NCBI GenBank assembly: GCA_002688435.1 | Contig: NZCW01000012.1 | Coordinates: forward strand, 1 to 36,967 | DNA: 36,967 bases | Direction: 5' to 3' | Origin: Dehalococcoidales bacterium | GTDB lineage: Bacteria; Chloroflexota; Dehalococcoidia; Dehalococcoidales; RBG-16-60-22 | Shown: positions 17,057-26,902 of the stretch, one piece after another | How positions within the stretch are numbered: position 1 is the first letter of the stretch | Layout: every line of letters starts with the position of its first letter | The notes under the pieces: model-generated | The model's input: the letters and a program-made list of their open reading frames with translations, nothing else | Told to the model about the DNA's origin: nothing | Database searches by the model: none | Program-made: the position numbers and the translations under genes

Positions 17057-18373
17057 TTACCTATACCTATTCACCTTGAAGCGGTACAGCTTTATCGGCT
17101 CGTCGGGTGCGATGCCCGCCTTCTGTCGGCAGATGTCAATTTGGTGGTCCACCGTGTCCACTCCCGCCAGGTCAGGTAGGAGTAGGCCTCGCCGGAACCC
17201 GTACTCTACGATGACCCCGTACTTTTTCGGGTCCAGCTGGCTTTCGTCCTTGACCGGTTCGGGTGCGGTGAGTACGTCCACGCTGTAGTGAAGTTGTGCC
17301 AGTTCCTCCGGGACGACGGGCAGGAAGCGTGGATCTCTGGTGGCGGCGCTGATGGCATTGTTGATAATCTCCTCGGCCACGTTCGGCGCCGCCGGCTCAA
17401 AGGTACCGATGCAGCCCCGTAGCCCCCCGAGCTTGTGGAGAGAAACGAAAACGCCGGCTTTCTCTTTCATCTCGAGGGCAAGCTCTTTCGGAGGCGAAGG
17501 GACCTTACCCTTCTTAACATAGGTCTCAACTGTTTCCTTGGCTAATTGCACTAGCGGGTGCATCTCAACGGCGGTAATAATTATACCGGCATAGCCGACG
17601 ACGCTAGAGTAATCACCGGTGATGTCGCCGCTGGTCTGGTATCTGACTAGTTCAGCCGCTGTTGCCCCTAGTTCTTTGGCGGCGGAGATGAGGCAGACCG
17701 TGGGCGCGTAGCCGCACATTGAGATATCCAGTTCCTTAACTCGCCGTAACAGCTCATCTTCGTCTAGGCGCAGCATGGCGTCTATCGCCTGCTGGTCTTT
17801 CTGCTGCGCCGATGCCTGTGACTCGTAGTGGGTCATGTCGCTGCTGGCCATGATGACGACTTCTTGGCCTAGTTCCCGGACGGATCTGGCGATTTCCTTA
17901 CCGATTTCCCTGTAGGCGGCACCGTTTCCACAAGCTAGGGTGATGGGCACTATCCGAATGTCCGGACGGAAATACTGTAGAAACGGGAGTTGGACTTCTA
18001 TGGAATGCTCATACTGGTGAGCGGCGTTATCTTGTTGCAAGTGGCTGGAGTTGGCCAGAATCCGTTTGCCCAACTCCGAGTCGATGGCGACGTTACCCAG
18101 CGGTGTTTGCCACACCCCCTCCGTCATGATGCTCATGGGTTTCCCTTTTCCGGTGTGGTTGGGGCCGAGGATGATAAAGGTGTCTTTGAATTTAATCCGG
18201 GAGATAACGGCACCGGCGACCGGTCCGGAGTAGACATATCCGGCGTGGGGTGAGACCAGCCCGACGACCTCCCGTTTCTCCGCCTCTTCGTCCACCAGCG
18301 TTTTTATCATCGCCTTTAGCTGAGAGGCTGACGCGGGATAAAATTGGCCGGCGACCACCGGATACCTGATCAT
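17057..18373 (-). CDS. AmmeMemoRadiSam system fused MEMO1 (AmrB) / AMMECR1 (AmrA) protein
   Basis: N-term [18 protein letters not shown]...[18 protein letters not shown]...ILGPNHTG...[10 protein letters not shown]-term [21 protein letters not shown]...[11 protein letters not shown]. Confidence 0.93.
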   Translation of the reverse strand: MIRYPVVAGQFYPASASQLKAMIKTLVDEEAEKREVVGLVSPHAGYVYSGPVAGAVISRIKFKDTFIILGPNHTGKGKPMSIMTEGVWQTPLGNVAIDSELGKRILANSSHLQQDNAAHQYEHSIEVQLPFLQYFRPDIRIVPITLACGNGAAYREIGKEIARSVRELGQEVVIMASSDMTHYESQASAQQKDQQAIDAMLRLDEDELLRRVKELDISMCGYAPTVCLISAAKELGATAAELVRYQTSGDITGDYSSVVGYAGIIITAVEMHPLVQLAKETVETYVKKGKVPSPPKELALEMKEKAGVFVSLHKLGGLRGCIGTFEPAAPNVAEEIINNAISAATRDPRFLPVVPEELAQLHYSVDVLTAPEPVKDESQLDPKKYGVIVEYGFRRGLLLPDLAGVDTVDHQIDICRQKAGIAPDEPIKLYRFKVNRYR

Positions 18374-19404
18374 TTCGATTCTCTTTCGGGTGTTCGGAAA
18401 TTAAGTTCCGCCCCGCAGTTTTTACACTTAGAGCCGTTCAAACTGACCACGCTGGTCTGGTAGCCGAACCGTTGTACCACCAGTTGGCCGCAGGCGTAGC
18501 AGGTGGTGTTTTCACTCCGGAGACTGGGAACATTGCCCGTGTAGATGAACTTGAGGCCGGCCTTCCGCCCGATTTCATAGGCGTGCTCCAGGGTGGCGAC
18601 TGGGGTGGGGGGTAAATGCCCCAGATGGTGGTGGGGATAGAACCGGGTGACATGCCAGGGGGTCAGTTCGCCCAGTTCGTCTTTTATCCAGTTGGCGATA
18701 CCTTCAAGCTGCTGGTCGTCATCGTTCATAGTGGGGATGATATTGGTAATTACCTCAACGTGCATGTGCCACTTGTCTTTGGCCCGCTGGGCCACCTCAA
18801 GTATTCCCCGCCAGCGGGGTATTTTGGCTAGCTCGCGATAAAAAGCGTCAGAGAAGCCCTTGATATCAACCCGCCAGGCGTCCAGATAGGGCCCGATGGT
18901 GTCCATCGCCTCCGGGGTCATGTAACCATTGGTGACATAGACGGTGTATAGGTTATGCTCCTTGGCTAGCCGCGCCGAGTCCAGCGTGTACTCAAACCAG
19001 ACGGTCGGCTCGTTGTATGTCCAGGCAATGCCCTGGCAGTGGTAATACTTGGCCATTGCTATAGAGGTCTCAGGTTGAATCTCCGAAGAGCTACGCCACG
19101 GCTTACCGGCTCTGGGACAGGAAATCTCCCAATTCTGGCAGTGCTGGCAGTGGAAGTTGCAGCCCCACCCCCCGATGGAGAAAGCCAAGCTGCCTGGGAA
19201 GAAGTGGAACAGGGGCTTCTTTTCAATCGGGTCGGCGGCCACTGATGACGTCTTGGCGTAGCTCCGGTTATAAAGGACGCCGTCTTTATTCTGGTACATG
19301 CGGCAGACCCCGGATTTACTAGGTGCGATGGTGCAGCGCCACTGGCAGGTGTGGCATCTTACCCTGGAGCCGGGTAGCTTTTCCGAGAGCTTTGCCTCAC
19401 GCAT
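18370..19404 (-). CDS. amrS: AmmeMemoRadiSam system radical SAM enzyme
   Basis: [30 protein letters not shown]...[20 protein letters not shown] (CxxxCxxC-type); 4-nt overlap with the MEMO/AMMECR1 gene. Confidence 0.93.
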   Translation of the reverse strand: MREAKLSEKLPGSRVRCHTCQWRCTIAPSKSGVCRMYQNKDGVLYNRSYAKTSSVAADPIEKKPLFHFFPGSLAFSIGGWGCNFHCQHCQNWEISCPRAGKPWRSSSEIQPETSIAMAKYYHCQGIAWTYNEPTVWFEYTLDSARLAKEHNLYTVYVTNGYMTPEAMDTIGPYLDAWRVDIKGFSDAFYRELAKIPRWRGILEVAQRAKDKWHMHVEVITNIIPTMNDDDQQLEGIANWIKDELGELTPWHVTRFYPHHHLGHLPPTPVATLEHAYEIGRKAGLKFIYTGNVPSLRSENTTCYACGQLVVQRFGYQTSVVSLNGSKCKNCGAELNFRTPERESK

Positions 19405-19684
19405 CGTTGGCCTCTCCCCTAGTCCTTTAGCTCAATTATATCACGCTGCCACTGTCAATTATAGCCTTTTAGTGGTCGCCCTTAACCTCGTCGGTTCATT
19501 TGGACATACCATCCTCCTTAAGAGGAAGAGGGATAAAGAGGGATGGTGTTACCAGATACAAACAAAAAAGGTGGCTGGTTCAGGAATGAAAAGGATTAGA
19601 AAACGAAGGTTAGTCCTTTACGAAATAGGTTTGGGAGATTATAATAGATGGGCAAGTTTGGTGAAATATCGTGGGAGGTGAATC

Positions 19685-20683
19685 TTGGTTGCTTTGTATT
19701 TAGTCTCTGCGGAGGAAGCGGCCGGTAAGACCACCATTGGCGTCGGCTTGGGTAAGCGCTGGCTGGAGGAGGGGAAGAAAATAGGCTATATTAAGCTGGT
19801 CACCGCCGGGAAAGGATCGGCGGACGGTAAAAACGATACCGTTTTTATGAAACAGGTCCTGGCTTTAGCGGAGCCGGTGGACGTTCTCTGTCCGCCGGTG
19901 AGTAAAGTCAAAGAAGTCGTTGACCGTCTTTCTCGGGATAAGGACGTGGTCATTGTCGAGGGCCGATGCGGCCGGAGCCCAGAGGAAAGTCTGGACCAAG
20001 CGGATTACACGATGATGGAGGTATTGAAAGCTAGGGTGATGGTCGTGGCCGATTTCGCTAGTCAGTCACCGGCAGAGATTATCAATTGTGGTAAAAGGTT
20101 CGGTGCTAATTTACTGGGTGTCGTTCTGAATAAGGTGCCGGCCAGTCGGTTAAAGTACGTGGCGGCGGAAAGTTCACCTCAGTTTGAGGCGGCGGGCATA
20201 GTCGTTCTGGGAGTACTGCCGGAAAGTCGGGCCCTCTTCACGGTAGCGGTGGGTGAGCTGGCTGACTCCGTACAGGGAGAAATACTAAATAATGCAGAGA
20301 AATCGGCGGAGCTGGTGGAGAATCTCATGGCGGGGGCTATGCTGGTTGACTCTGGTCTAGAGTACTTTGGCCGCAAAACCAATAAGGCGGCGGTGGTCCG
20401 GGGCGACCGCCCGGATATGCAGATGGCGGCGCTGGAGACCTCAACGAGGTGCTTGGTTATCAGCGGCGGCACGGCGCCAGTTGATAGCGTCCGTTATACG
20501 GCAGAAAGTAAAGGTGTCCCTATTATTGTAACCGGGAACGATACCGATACCATAGTTAAGAATATTGAAGAGGCTCTGGGCCGGGCCAGGTTTAACCAGG
20601 AGAAGAAACTGCTGAGACTGGCGGAATTGGTGGAGTCGCACCTTGACTTTCCCGCCATTTGTAAAGGACTGGGTCTGGGCTAG
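19685..20683 (+). CDS. BioD-like P-loop / DRTGG-domain protein (phosphotransacetylase N-terminal-like)
   Basis: LYLVSAEEAAGKTTIGVGLGKRWLEEGKKIGYIKLV...DVVIVEGRCGR...C-terminal RCLVISGGTAPVDSVRYTAESKGVPIIVTGNDT (DRTGG-like). Confidence 0.8.
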   Translation: MVALYLVSAEEAAGKTTIGVGLGKRWLEEGKKIGYIKLVTAGKGSADGKNDTVFMKQVLALAEPVDVLCPPVSKVKEVVDRLSRDKDVVIVEGRCGRSPEESLDQADYTMMEVLKARVMVVADFASQSPAEIINCGKRFGANLLGVVLNKVPASRLKYVAAESSPQFEAAGIVVLGVLPESRALFTVAVGELADSVQGEILNNAEKSAELVENLMAGAMLVDSGLEYFGRKTNKAAVVRGDRPDMQMAALETSTRCLVISGGTAPVDSVRYTAESKGVPIIVTGNDTDTIVKNIEEALGRARFNQEKKLLRLAELVESHLDFPAICKGLGLG

Positions 20684-20789
20684 AAAACATTTAAGATTTT
20701 TTCGGATAACCTCTTCCCTCTTCTCCTTTTCCCCAGTATTTGAGCGAAACCCGGTTTTTTGGTAATCTAGTGGGGAAAGGTATTCTGGC

Positions 20790-21806
20790 ATGGGAAGTAA
20801 AGAAATCAAGCAGACCTACGTCGCCGCTGGCATTGATATTGATGTTGCCGCCAGAGCTAAGGAACTCATCAAAAGGCAGGCCCATACTACCCACCGCTCG
20901 GAGGTCCTGGGCGGTGTTGGCTTCTTCGGTGGGCTTTTTGAATTCAAAGGCTACAGACAGCCGATTCTAGTATCCAGCGTTGACGGCGTGGGTACCAAGC
21001 TTAAGATTGCCGCGGCCGTGAATAAACACGAGACCATCGGTATTGACTTGGTCAACCACTGCGTCAATGACATCCTGACCTGCGGTGCCGAGCCTCTCTT
21101 CTTTCTGGACTATATTGCTATGGGTAAGCTGGTACCGGATCAGGTGGCGGCGGTAGCCCGGGGGTTAGCTCAAGCCTGCCGGGAAGTCGGCTGTGCCCTG
21201 ATTGGCGGCGAGACCGCCGAGATGCCCGGTCTCTATGCCGGGGAAGACTATGATCTGGTGGGCTTTATCATCGGGGTGGTGGAGAAAGAAAAAATTATCC
21301 TGGGAAAAGAAGTAAAAGCGGGTGATGCCGTTATCGGGCTGCCCTCCAGTGGGTTGCATACCAACGGTTATTCCTTAGCGCGTAAGATTTTCGGTGTTGA
21401 AGAGCTGGCTAAAAGCTACCCGGGGCTGGGGCGTACTCTGGGCGAGGCGCTTCTGGAGCCCCACCGGTGTTACTATACTCAATTGAAGCCGCGGCTGTCG
21501 CTTATCAAGGGTATGGCCCATATTACCGGCGGCGGCCTGGTAGACAATGTGCCCCGGGTATTGCCCGAAGGACTGGCGGCGCGGTTTGATAGCCAATCGT
21601 GGACTGTCCCGTCCGTCTTTCGGCTTATTCAGCAGCGGGGTAACGTTGAGCAAAGCGAGATGTATCGGGTGTTCAATATGGGTATCGGTATGGTACTCAT
21701 CAGCTCACCCGATGACGCCGGCCAGCTGACGGAAGCTCTGCCAGAGGCGAAGGTTATCGGTGGGGTGGCGGAACAGGTGAGGAAGGAAAGGGTAGTTATA
21801 GATTAG
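20790..21806 (+). CDS. purM: Phosphoribosylformylglycinamidine cyclo-ligase
   Basis: TYVAAGIDIDVAARAKELIK...VSSVDGVGTKLKIA...VNDILTCGAEPLFFLDYIA...GGETAEMPGLY...GLPSSGLHTNGYSLAR. Confidence 0.96.
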   Translation: MGSKEIKQTYVAAGIDIDVAARAKELIKRQAHTTHRSEVLGGVGFFGGLFEFKGYRQPILVSSVDGVGTKLKIAAAVNKHETIGIDLVNHCVNDILTCGAEPLFFLDYIAMGKLVPDQVAAVARGLAQACREVGCALIGGETAEMPGLYAGEDYDLVGFIIGVVEKEKIILGKEVKAGDAVIGLPSSGLHTNGYSLARKIFGVEELAKSYPGLGRTLGEALLEPHRCYYTQLKPRLSLIKGMAHITGGGLVDNVPRVLPEGLAARFDSQSWTVPSVFRLIQQRGNVEQSEMYRVFNMGIGMVLISSPDDAGQLTEALPEAKVIGGVAEQVRKERVVID

Positions 21807-21843
21807 GCGGACTCACGAGGGGCGATATAGCGATTTTTAAAAA

Positions 21844-22101
21844 TATGGACTGGCCCAGCAAAAAGCAGTTGAGTGGAGTGAAAGAGGAGAAGAATTCATG
21901 AAGCGAGCCGGCTTTGCTCTGATGGCGGCACTGGCCGTCTAGGATAAAAAGGCAACCGATGATGATTTTGTAAAGTTCCTGCCGATAATAAAGAGAGAGG
22001 CTACCGATAACCGGAACTTTGTGAAGAAGGCGGTTAACTGGACGTTAAGACATGTTGGAAAGCGGAACCCGAATCTGAATAAAATGGCTAAAGTGAAATA
22101 G
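21844..22101 (+). pseudogene. C-terminal remnant of an AlkD-like DNA alkylation repair protein
   Basis: In-frame YGLAQQKAVEWSERGEEFMKRAGFALMAALAV*DKKATDDDFVKFLPIIKREATDNRNFVKKAVNWTLRHVGKRNPNLNKMAKVK; internal TAG at 21940-21942, N-terminal half absent. Confidence 0.72.
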
Positions 22102-22108
22102 GGACACG

Positions 22109-23665
22109 TTGGAGGTATTTATGCGAGCGATTATCAGCGTCTCAGACAAAACGGGCGTAACCGACTTTGCCCGGGACTTGAACCAGCTGGGGTTTAAGCT
22201 TTTCAGCACCGGCGGTACCAAAAAAGCCTTGACGGAAGACGGGGTGCCGGTGAAGAGCATCTCCGAGATTACCGGGTTTCCAGAAATTCTGGACGGCCGG
22301 GTAAAGACCCTGCACCCGATGGTGCACGGCGGCCTGTTGGCGCGGCGTGACCTGCCGGCGCACCTGGCCGAACTGGCCGAGAATAAAATTGAGGTTATTG
22401 ACCTGGTGGCGGTCAATCTTTACCCTTTTGTCCAGACGGTGTCTGAACAAGGAGTTACCTTGGTCGAGGCGCTAGAAAACATTGATATCGGCGGACCTAC
22501 CATGATTCGGGCCGCCGCCAAGAACTTCCCCGGCGTCGTGGTGGTGGTTGACCCGGCGGACTACTCGTCGGTGGTAGAAAAACTGCGGCAAGGAGAAATG
22601 TCGTTGGCGGAACGGAAACGGCTGGCACAGAAGGCTTTCCAGCACGTGGCGGTCTATGATACCGCTATCGCACAATACCTGAGGCAGGATGTAGAGGGCT
22701 TTCCCGAGGAGATGACCGTGGCTCTGAAGAAGCGCTACGGACTGCGCTACGGGGAGAACCCGCATCAGCCAGCCGCTTTCTATGCCGAGTCGGTGGCGGG
22801 TACTGCGCTGGAGGCCGGTATTACCTGGGCGGAGCAGCTGGGGGGTAAGGAGCTTTCTTTTAATAATATCCTGGACGCGGATGCCGCTTGGGGGGTGGTG
22901 ACCGACTTTGCCGCGCCGACGGCGGTGGTTATCAAGCACACCAATCCCTGCGGCCTAGCCAGCCATGATGATATTGCCGAGGCTTATCGGCGGGCGCTCA
23001 GTGGCGACCCCGTGGCGGCCTTTGGGGGCATCGTGGCCGTTAACCGGGCGGTTGATTTGGCCACCGCGGAAGAAATGAGCCGGACCTTCTATGAGATAGT
23101 CATCTCCCCGGAATATGAAATCGGGGCGCTGGAAGTATTAAAACGTAAAAAAGACCTCCGGATTCTGGTGGTAAAATTGCCGCCGGCTTACGGTAAGTCG
23201 CCGGAAAGCTATCTTGATTTCCGCCGGGTACAGGGGGGCTTTCTAATGCAGGGCTCGGATTCTCTGGCGGAGGACGACGTTAATCTCAAGACGGTCACCA
23301 AACGTAAGCCGACCAAAGCGGAGACGGCTGACCTGCTCTTTGCTTGGCGGGCGGTGAAGCATGTCAAGTCCAACGCTATCGTACTGGTTAAGGACGGAAC
23401 ACTGGTGGGTATGGGCGCCGGGCAGCCCAGCCGGATTGTCAGTGCCTACGTAGCTATGGAGAAGGCCGGGGAGAAGGCTAAAGGCAGCATTTTGGCTTCG
23501 GACGCCATGTTCCCCTTTCCCGACGTGGTGGAGGCAGCGGCCGCTGGTAGGGTAACCGCCATCATCCAGCCTGGTGGTTCAATACGCGATGAGGACTCCA
23601 TCAAGGCGGCGGATAAGTATGATATCGCCATGGTCTTTACTGGGGTAAGGCATTTCCGGCATTAA
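22109..23665 (+). CDS. purH: Bifunctional AICAR formyltransferase / IMP cyclohydrolase
   Basis: [36 protein letters not shown]...[17 protein letters not shown]...[13 protein letters not shown]...[10 protein letters not shown]. Confidence 0.97.
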   Translation: MEVFMRAIISVSDKTGVTDFARDLNQLGFKLFSTGGTKKALTEDGVPVKSISEITGFPEILDGRVKTLHPMVHGGLLARRDLPAHLAELAENKIEVIDLVAVNLYPFVQTVSEQGVTLVEALENIDIGGPTMIRAAAKNFPGVVVVVDPADYSSVVEKLRQGEMSLAERKRLAQKAFQHVAVYDTAIAQYLRQDVEGFPEEMTVALKKRYGLRYGENPHQPAAFYAESVAGTALEAGITWAEQLGGKELSFNNILDADAAWGVVTDFAAPTAVVIKHTNPCGLASHDDIAEAYRRALSGDPVAAFGGIVAVNRAVDLATAEEMSRTFYEIVISPEYEIGALEVLKRKKDLRILVVKLPPAYGKSPESYLDFRRVQGGFLMQGSDSLAEDDVNLKTVTKRKPTKAETADLLFAWRAVKHVKSNAIVLVKDGTLVGMGAGQPSRIVSAYVAMEKAGEKAKGSILASDAMFPFPDVVEAAAAGRVTAIIQPGGSIRDEDSIKAADKYDIAMVFTGVRHFRH

Positions 23666-23677
23666 ACAGATAATTAA

Positions 23678-23929
23678 ATGAGAGGTAACAAATTGGGGAT
23701 AAGCTCGTTTAATCTCAGCCTAGTGGTGCCACCGCTGTCGGCCACGGAAGAGAGCTGGGAGGAATTTCCCATCATCGTCCGGATAGTAGATAAGGGTAAC
23801 CTGCATAATCGGGACTCGGATATCGGTGGCTTGGAGATTTATGCTTCCGGTGTCATCGCTGGCGACCCCTTTGAGCTGACCCGCCAGATAAAGCAGTACC
23901 TGGAAATGAGGGAGACATTTCATGGCTGA
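23678..23929 (+). CDS. Small hypothetical protein
   Basis: 83-aa ORF tightly spaced between purH and the nicotinamidase-like gene; overlaps the next start by 8 nt. Confidence 0.55.
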   Translation: MRGNKLGISSFNLSLVVPPLSATEESWEEFPIIVRIVDKGNLHNRDSDIGGLEIYASGVIAGDPFELTRQIKQYLEMRETFHG

Positions 23930-24449
23930 GGCCGTCCTCGTGGTCGATATGCTCCGCGGTTTCCTGGAGGAGGGCTACCCCCTGTACATCAGGGCAGAGT
24001 CCCGACGGATAATCCCTAATATCCAGAGCCTGCTGGAACGGGCGCCGGCCCGGGGTGCCAAAGTCTTCTATATTTGCGATAACCATACTCTGGACGACCT
24101 CGAGTTCCGGATGTTCCCGCCCCACTGTATTAAAGGTACGGCCGAGGCGGAGGTTATCCCGGAGTTAGTCGGATATCCCGGTGAGATAGTCCCCAAGAGA
24201 CGTTACAGCGGTTTCTTCGATACCATACTTGAGGCCAAGCTGAAAGAACTGAAGCTGGAAAAAGTAATTGTTTGCGGGGTGCTCACTAATATCTGCGTCA
24301 TGCATACGGTGGCCGATGCCCGGAACCGGGACTACTTGGTGGAAGTCCCGGTTGACGGCGTAGCCTCTCCTGATGAAAAGGCGCACTGGTTTGCCTTGGA
24401 GCATATGGAAAAGGTGCTGGGCGCCAAACTGACCGAATCGGGGGTATAG
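23922..24449 (+). CDS. Isochorismatase/nicotinamidase-family hydrolase
   Basis: AVLVVDMLRGFLEEGYPLYI...PPHCIKGTAEAEVIPEL...KRRYSGFFDT...VIVCGVLTNICVMHTVADARNRDY; next to nicotinate phosphoribosyltransferase. Confidence 0.9.
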   Translation: MAEAVLVVDMLRGFLEEGYPLYIRAESRRIIPNIQSLLERAPARGAKVFYICDNHTLDDLEFRMFPPHCIKGTAEAEVIPELVGYPGEIVPKRRYSGFFDTILEAKLKELKLEKVIVCGVLTNICVMHTVADARNRDYLVEVPVDGVASPDEKAHWFALEHMEKVLGAKLTESGV

Positions 24450-24453
24450 CTAG

Positions 24454-25452
24454 ATGAGAAAACCCGAGTTTGAACCGAGCGAAGCGGTGCTGTCCGGCGA
24501 GACGACCGATGTTTATCTTGTCCGCACGATAGATATCCTACGCCGGGAAGGGATTGATCCGGAAGCTACCATGGAGGTCTTTACCAGTCGGGCCGGGGTA
24601 CTCTGTGGTATGGAAGAAGCCAAGGCGCTGCTGGCGAAAGCTCTACCCGCAGAAGACCGTGAGGTGTGGGCGCTGGCCGATGGTGAGACTATGGAGCGGA
24701 AGGAAGTAGTCTTGCGCATCACGGCGTCCTATCAGAGCTACGGATTATATGAAACGGCCATTTGTGGCATTCTGGCCCACGGTAGCGGCTGGGCAACGGC
24801 TGCCCGGGAGTGCGTGGACGCTGCCCGTGGCGTACCTGTCATCAGCTTCGGCGCCCGCCACGTCCACCCTTTTGTGGCTGGGGTAATGGACTATGCGGCG
24901 ATGGTGGGCGGCTGCGCTGGCTGTTCCAGTGTGGTTGGTGCCCGGTTGGCCGGTATTGAACCGGTGGGGACGATGCCCCACGCCCTGATTATCGTCATGG
25001 GGGATACAGTTAAGGCGGCGGTGGCCTTTGACAAGCATATGCCGCCGGAAGTGCCCCGTATTTCGCTGGTGGATACCTTTAAGGACGAACCCGAAGAAAG
25101 CCTGCGGGTGGCCGAGGCTCTGGGGGAGAAATTAGGTAGTGTGCGGCTGGATACTCCCGGTGAGCGAGGGGGAGTTACCGTCGATCTGGTCAAAGAGGTG
25201 AGGGCCCGGCTGGACCTGGCTGGCTTCGACCAGGTAAAGATTTTTGCCAGTGGTGGCCTTGAACCGGAGCGCCTGAAGCACTTTCTGGAGAGCGGAGCGC
25301 CGGTGGACGGTTTTGGCGTGGGTAGCTATATCAGCGGGGCGCGGCCGATTGATTTTACCGCCGACCTGCACGCTGTGGCCGGTCGGCCAATTGCCAAGCG
25401 GGGCCGGATTCCCGGGATTACAGCTAACCTCAGGTTGAAGCGGGTGATGTAA
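24454..25452 (+). CDS. Nicotinate phosphoribosyltransferase
   Basis: TDVYLVRTIDILRREGI...SFGARHVHP...GCAGCSSVVGARLAGIEPVGTMPHALIIVMGDT...KIFASGGLEPERLK...FGVGSYIS. Confidence 0.9.
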   Translation: MRKPEFEPSEAVLSGETTDVYLVRTIDILRREGIDPEATMEVFTSRAGVLCGMEEAKALLAKALPAEDREVWALADGETMERKEVVLRITASYQSYGLYETAICGILAHGSGWATAARECVDAARGVPVISFGARHVHPFVAGVMDYAAMVGGCAGCSSVVGARLAGIEPVGTMPHALIIVMGDTVKAAVAFDKHMPPEVPRISLVDTFKDEPEESLRVAEALGEKLGSVRLDTPGERGGVTVDLVKEVRARLDLAGFDQVKIFASGGLEPERLKHFLESGAPVDGFGVGSYISGARPIDFTADLHAVAGRPIAKRGRIPGITANLRLKRVM

Positions 25453-25631
25453 AAAAGTCGGGATAGGTTCGCCCTTCCATGCCTGGGAAGTAAGAGAGGA
25501 GGGTTTATTCTCTTCGGAACGGTAGTTAGCCTCTTTATTTTCCCTTGAATTCCTGTGGATAGATTTTACTAAACAGATAAGTCAGTATATTCTAAAAAAT
25601 AAGAGACTACTGAATACACGAGAGAGGGCTC

Positions 25632-25924
25632 ATGACCAAGAAAAGCGAAATCGAAAGTCAGGCATGTTGTGCCACGGAACTGGTGTCAAAAGGTGGCAAG
25701 TGTTGTTACCAGGTTGCTGGGCTGGTCGTGATTGATGAAAGGGGGCAGCTAATTCTCCCCAAAGATGTTAGAGAGAAAGCTAGGGTAAAAGCGGTGAGAA
25801 ATTTGTCGCCATCAGTACGGGAACCGATGGCGAGGCGGGTTGCATCTTCTTGGGCAAAGCTAACTATTTCAATGAGTCCATCAAAGGGATGCTTGGGCCA
25901 ATGATGAAAGAGATACTACAGTAA
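25632..25924 (+). pseudogene. AbrB/SpoVT-type Cys-rich protein resembling the HgcAB-associated family, with a -1 frameshift near 25785-25793 (pseudogene, recoded gene or sequence error)
   Basis: Frame 1: ...CCATELVSKGGKCCYQVAGLVVIDERGQLILPKDVREKARVKA; continues in the -1 frame as GEKFVAISTGTDGEAGCIFLGKANYFNESIKGMLGPMMKEILQ*. Confidence 0.65.
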
Positions 25925-25941
25925 CTAAAGGAGGTCTGGAA

Positions 25942-26751
25942 ATGAAAGAGGCGGAAATAAAGAAGATAGTCAGAGAAGGGTACGCGGAGAGAGTGAAAAC
26001 GAAAACTTCCTGCTGTGGCAGCGATAACCAGTTGCAGGCTTTGAGTAAAGCGATAGGTTACAGCGATGAAGAGCTCGGTTCTATTCCGGAAGACGCCAAC
26101 CTGGGCCTCGGCTGTGGTAATCCGATTGCCTTGGCCTCTTTAACCGAGGGAGAGATAGTCCTCGACCTAGGGTCCGGCGCTGGTTTTGATTGTTTCCTGG
26201 CGGCGAACAAGGTTGGGGCAAAGGGGAAAGTTATCGGCGTTGATATGACACTGGAGATGCTGGAGAAAGCCCGGGAAAACGCGGAGAAGGGTGGCTATAA
26301 GAACGTGGAGTTCCGGATGGGTGAGATTGAGAATATACCAGCGGCGGATAATTCCGTGGACGTGGTTATTTCAAACTGCGTGATTAACCTCTCGCCCGAT
26401 AAGCCAAAAGTTTTTAGCGAGGCGTTCCGGGTGCTGAGGCCTGGCGGCAGACTGATGGTATCGGATATTGTCCTACTGAAGGAACTGCCCGATATTATCA
26501 GGAGCTCGGCGGCGGCGTATGTCGGTTGTATTTCCGGGGCAATGATGAAAGGGGAATATCTGAAAGCGATAAAGGGTGCCCGTTTTCACGAAGTTAAGGT
26601 ACTGGATGAGGCTGTCTTCCCCGTTGAATTTATGGCGAACGACCCGATGGCCAAGGTGACGATTAATAAGATGGGCCTGGCGGCAGAGGCGGTAAAGGAA
26701 GCGGCCAGTTCCGTGGCCAGCATCAAGGTGCAAGGGATAAAGCCGGGGTAA
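25942..26751 (+). CDS. arsM: Arsenite S-adenosylmethyltransferase
   Basis: VREGYAERVKTKTSCCGS...PEDANLGLGCGNPIALASLTEGEIVLDLGSGAGFDCFLAA...VISNCVINLSPDKPKVFSEAFRVLRPGGRLMVSDIV. Confidence 0.95.
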   Translation: MKEAEIKKIVREGYAERVKTKTSCCGSDNQLQALSKAIGYSDEELGSIPEDANLGLGCGNPIALASLTEGEIVLDLGSGAGFDCFLAANKVGAKGKVIGVDMTLEMLEKARENAEKGGYKNVEFRMGEIENIPAADNSVDVVISNCVINLSPDKPKVFSEAFRVLRPGGRLMVSDIVLLKELPDIIRSSAAAYVGCISGAMMKGEYLKAIKGARFHEVKVLDEAVFPVEFMANDPMAKVTINKMGLAAEAVKEAASSVASIKVQGIKPG

Positions 26752-26834
26752 AGGGGGTTTTTCCTACCCATCCCCTTTAAGGTTTTATATGGTGCCCCCA
26801 TCCCTCTTTGATAAGGAGAGGAGGAAGGTTTTTT

Positions 26835-26855
26835 AAGAAGGGTGAAGCCCTTCTT
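26835..26855. repeat. Intergenic hairpin AAGAAGGG-tgaag-CCCTTCTT
   Basis: Perfect 8-bp inverted repeat in a purine/pyrimidine-rich intergenic; related copy at 30565-30585. Confidence 0.6.
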
Positions 26856-26902
26856 AGATACTCCGTTTTATTCTTAGAATATTCGCCCCTCTTAAATACT
26901 CC

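Noticed and set aside
19298-19681. 127-aa plus-strand ORF upstream of the DRTGG protein
   Set aside because: Half of it is antisense to amrS and the rest is low-complexity intergenic; likely spurious.
21940-21942. In-frame TAG in the AlkD-like sequence as a recoded (pyrrolysine-type) stop
   Set aside because: The gene also lacks its N-terminal half and there is no other hint of amber recoding; a decaying pseudogene is simpler.
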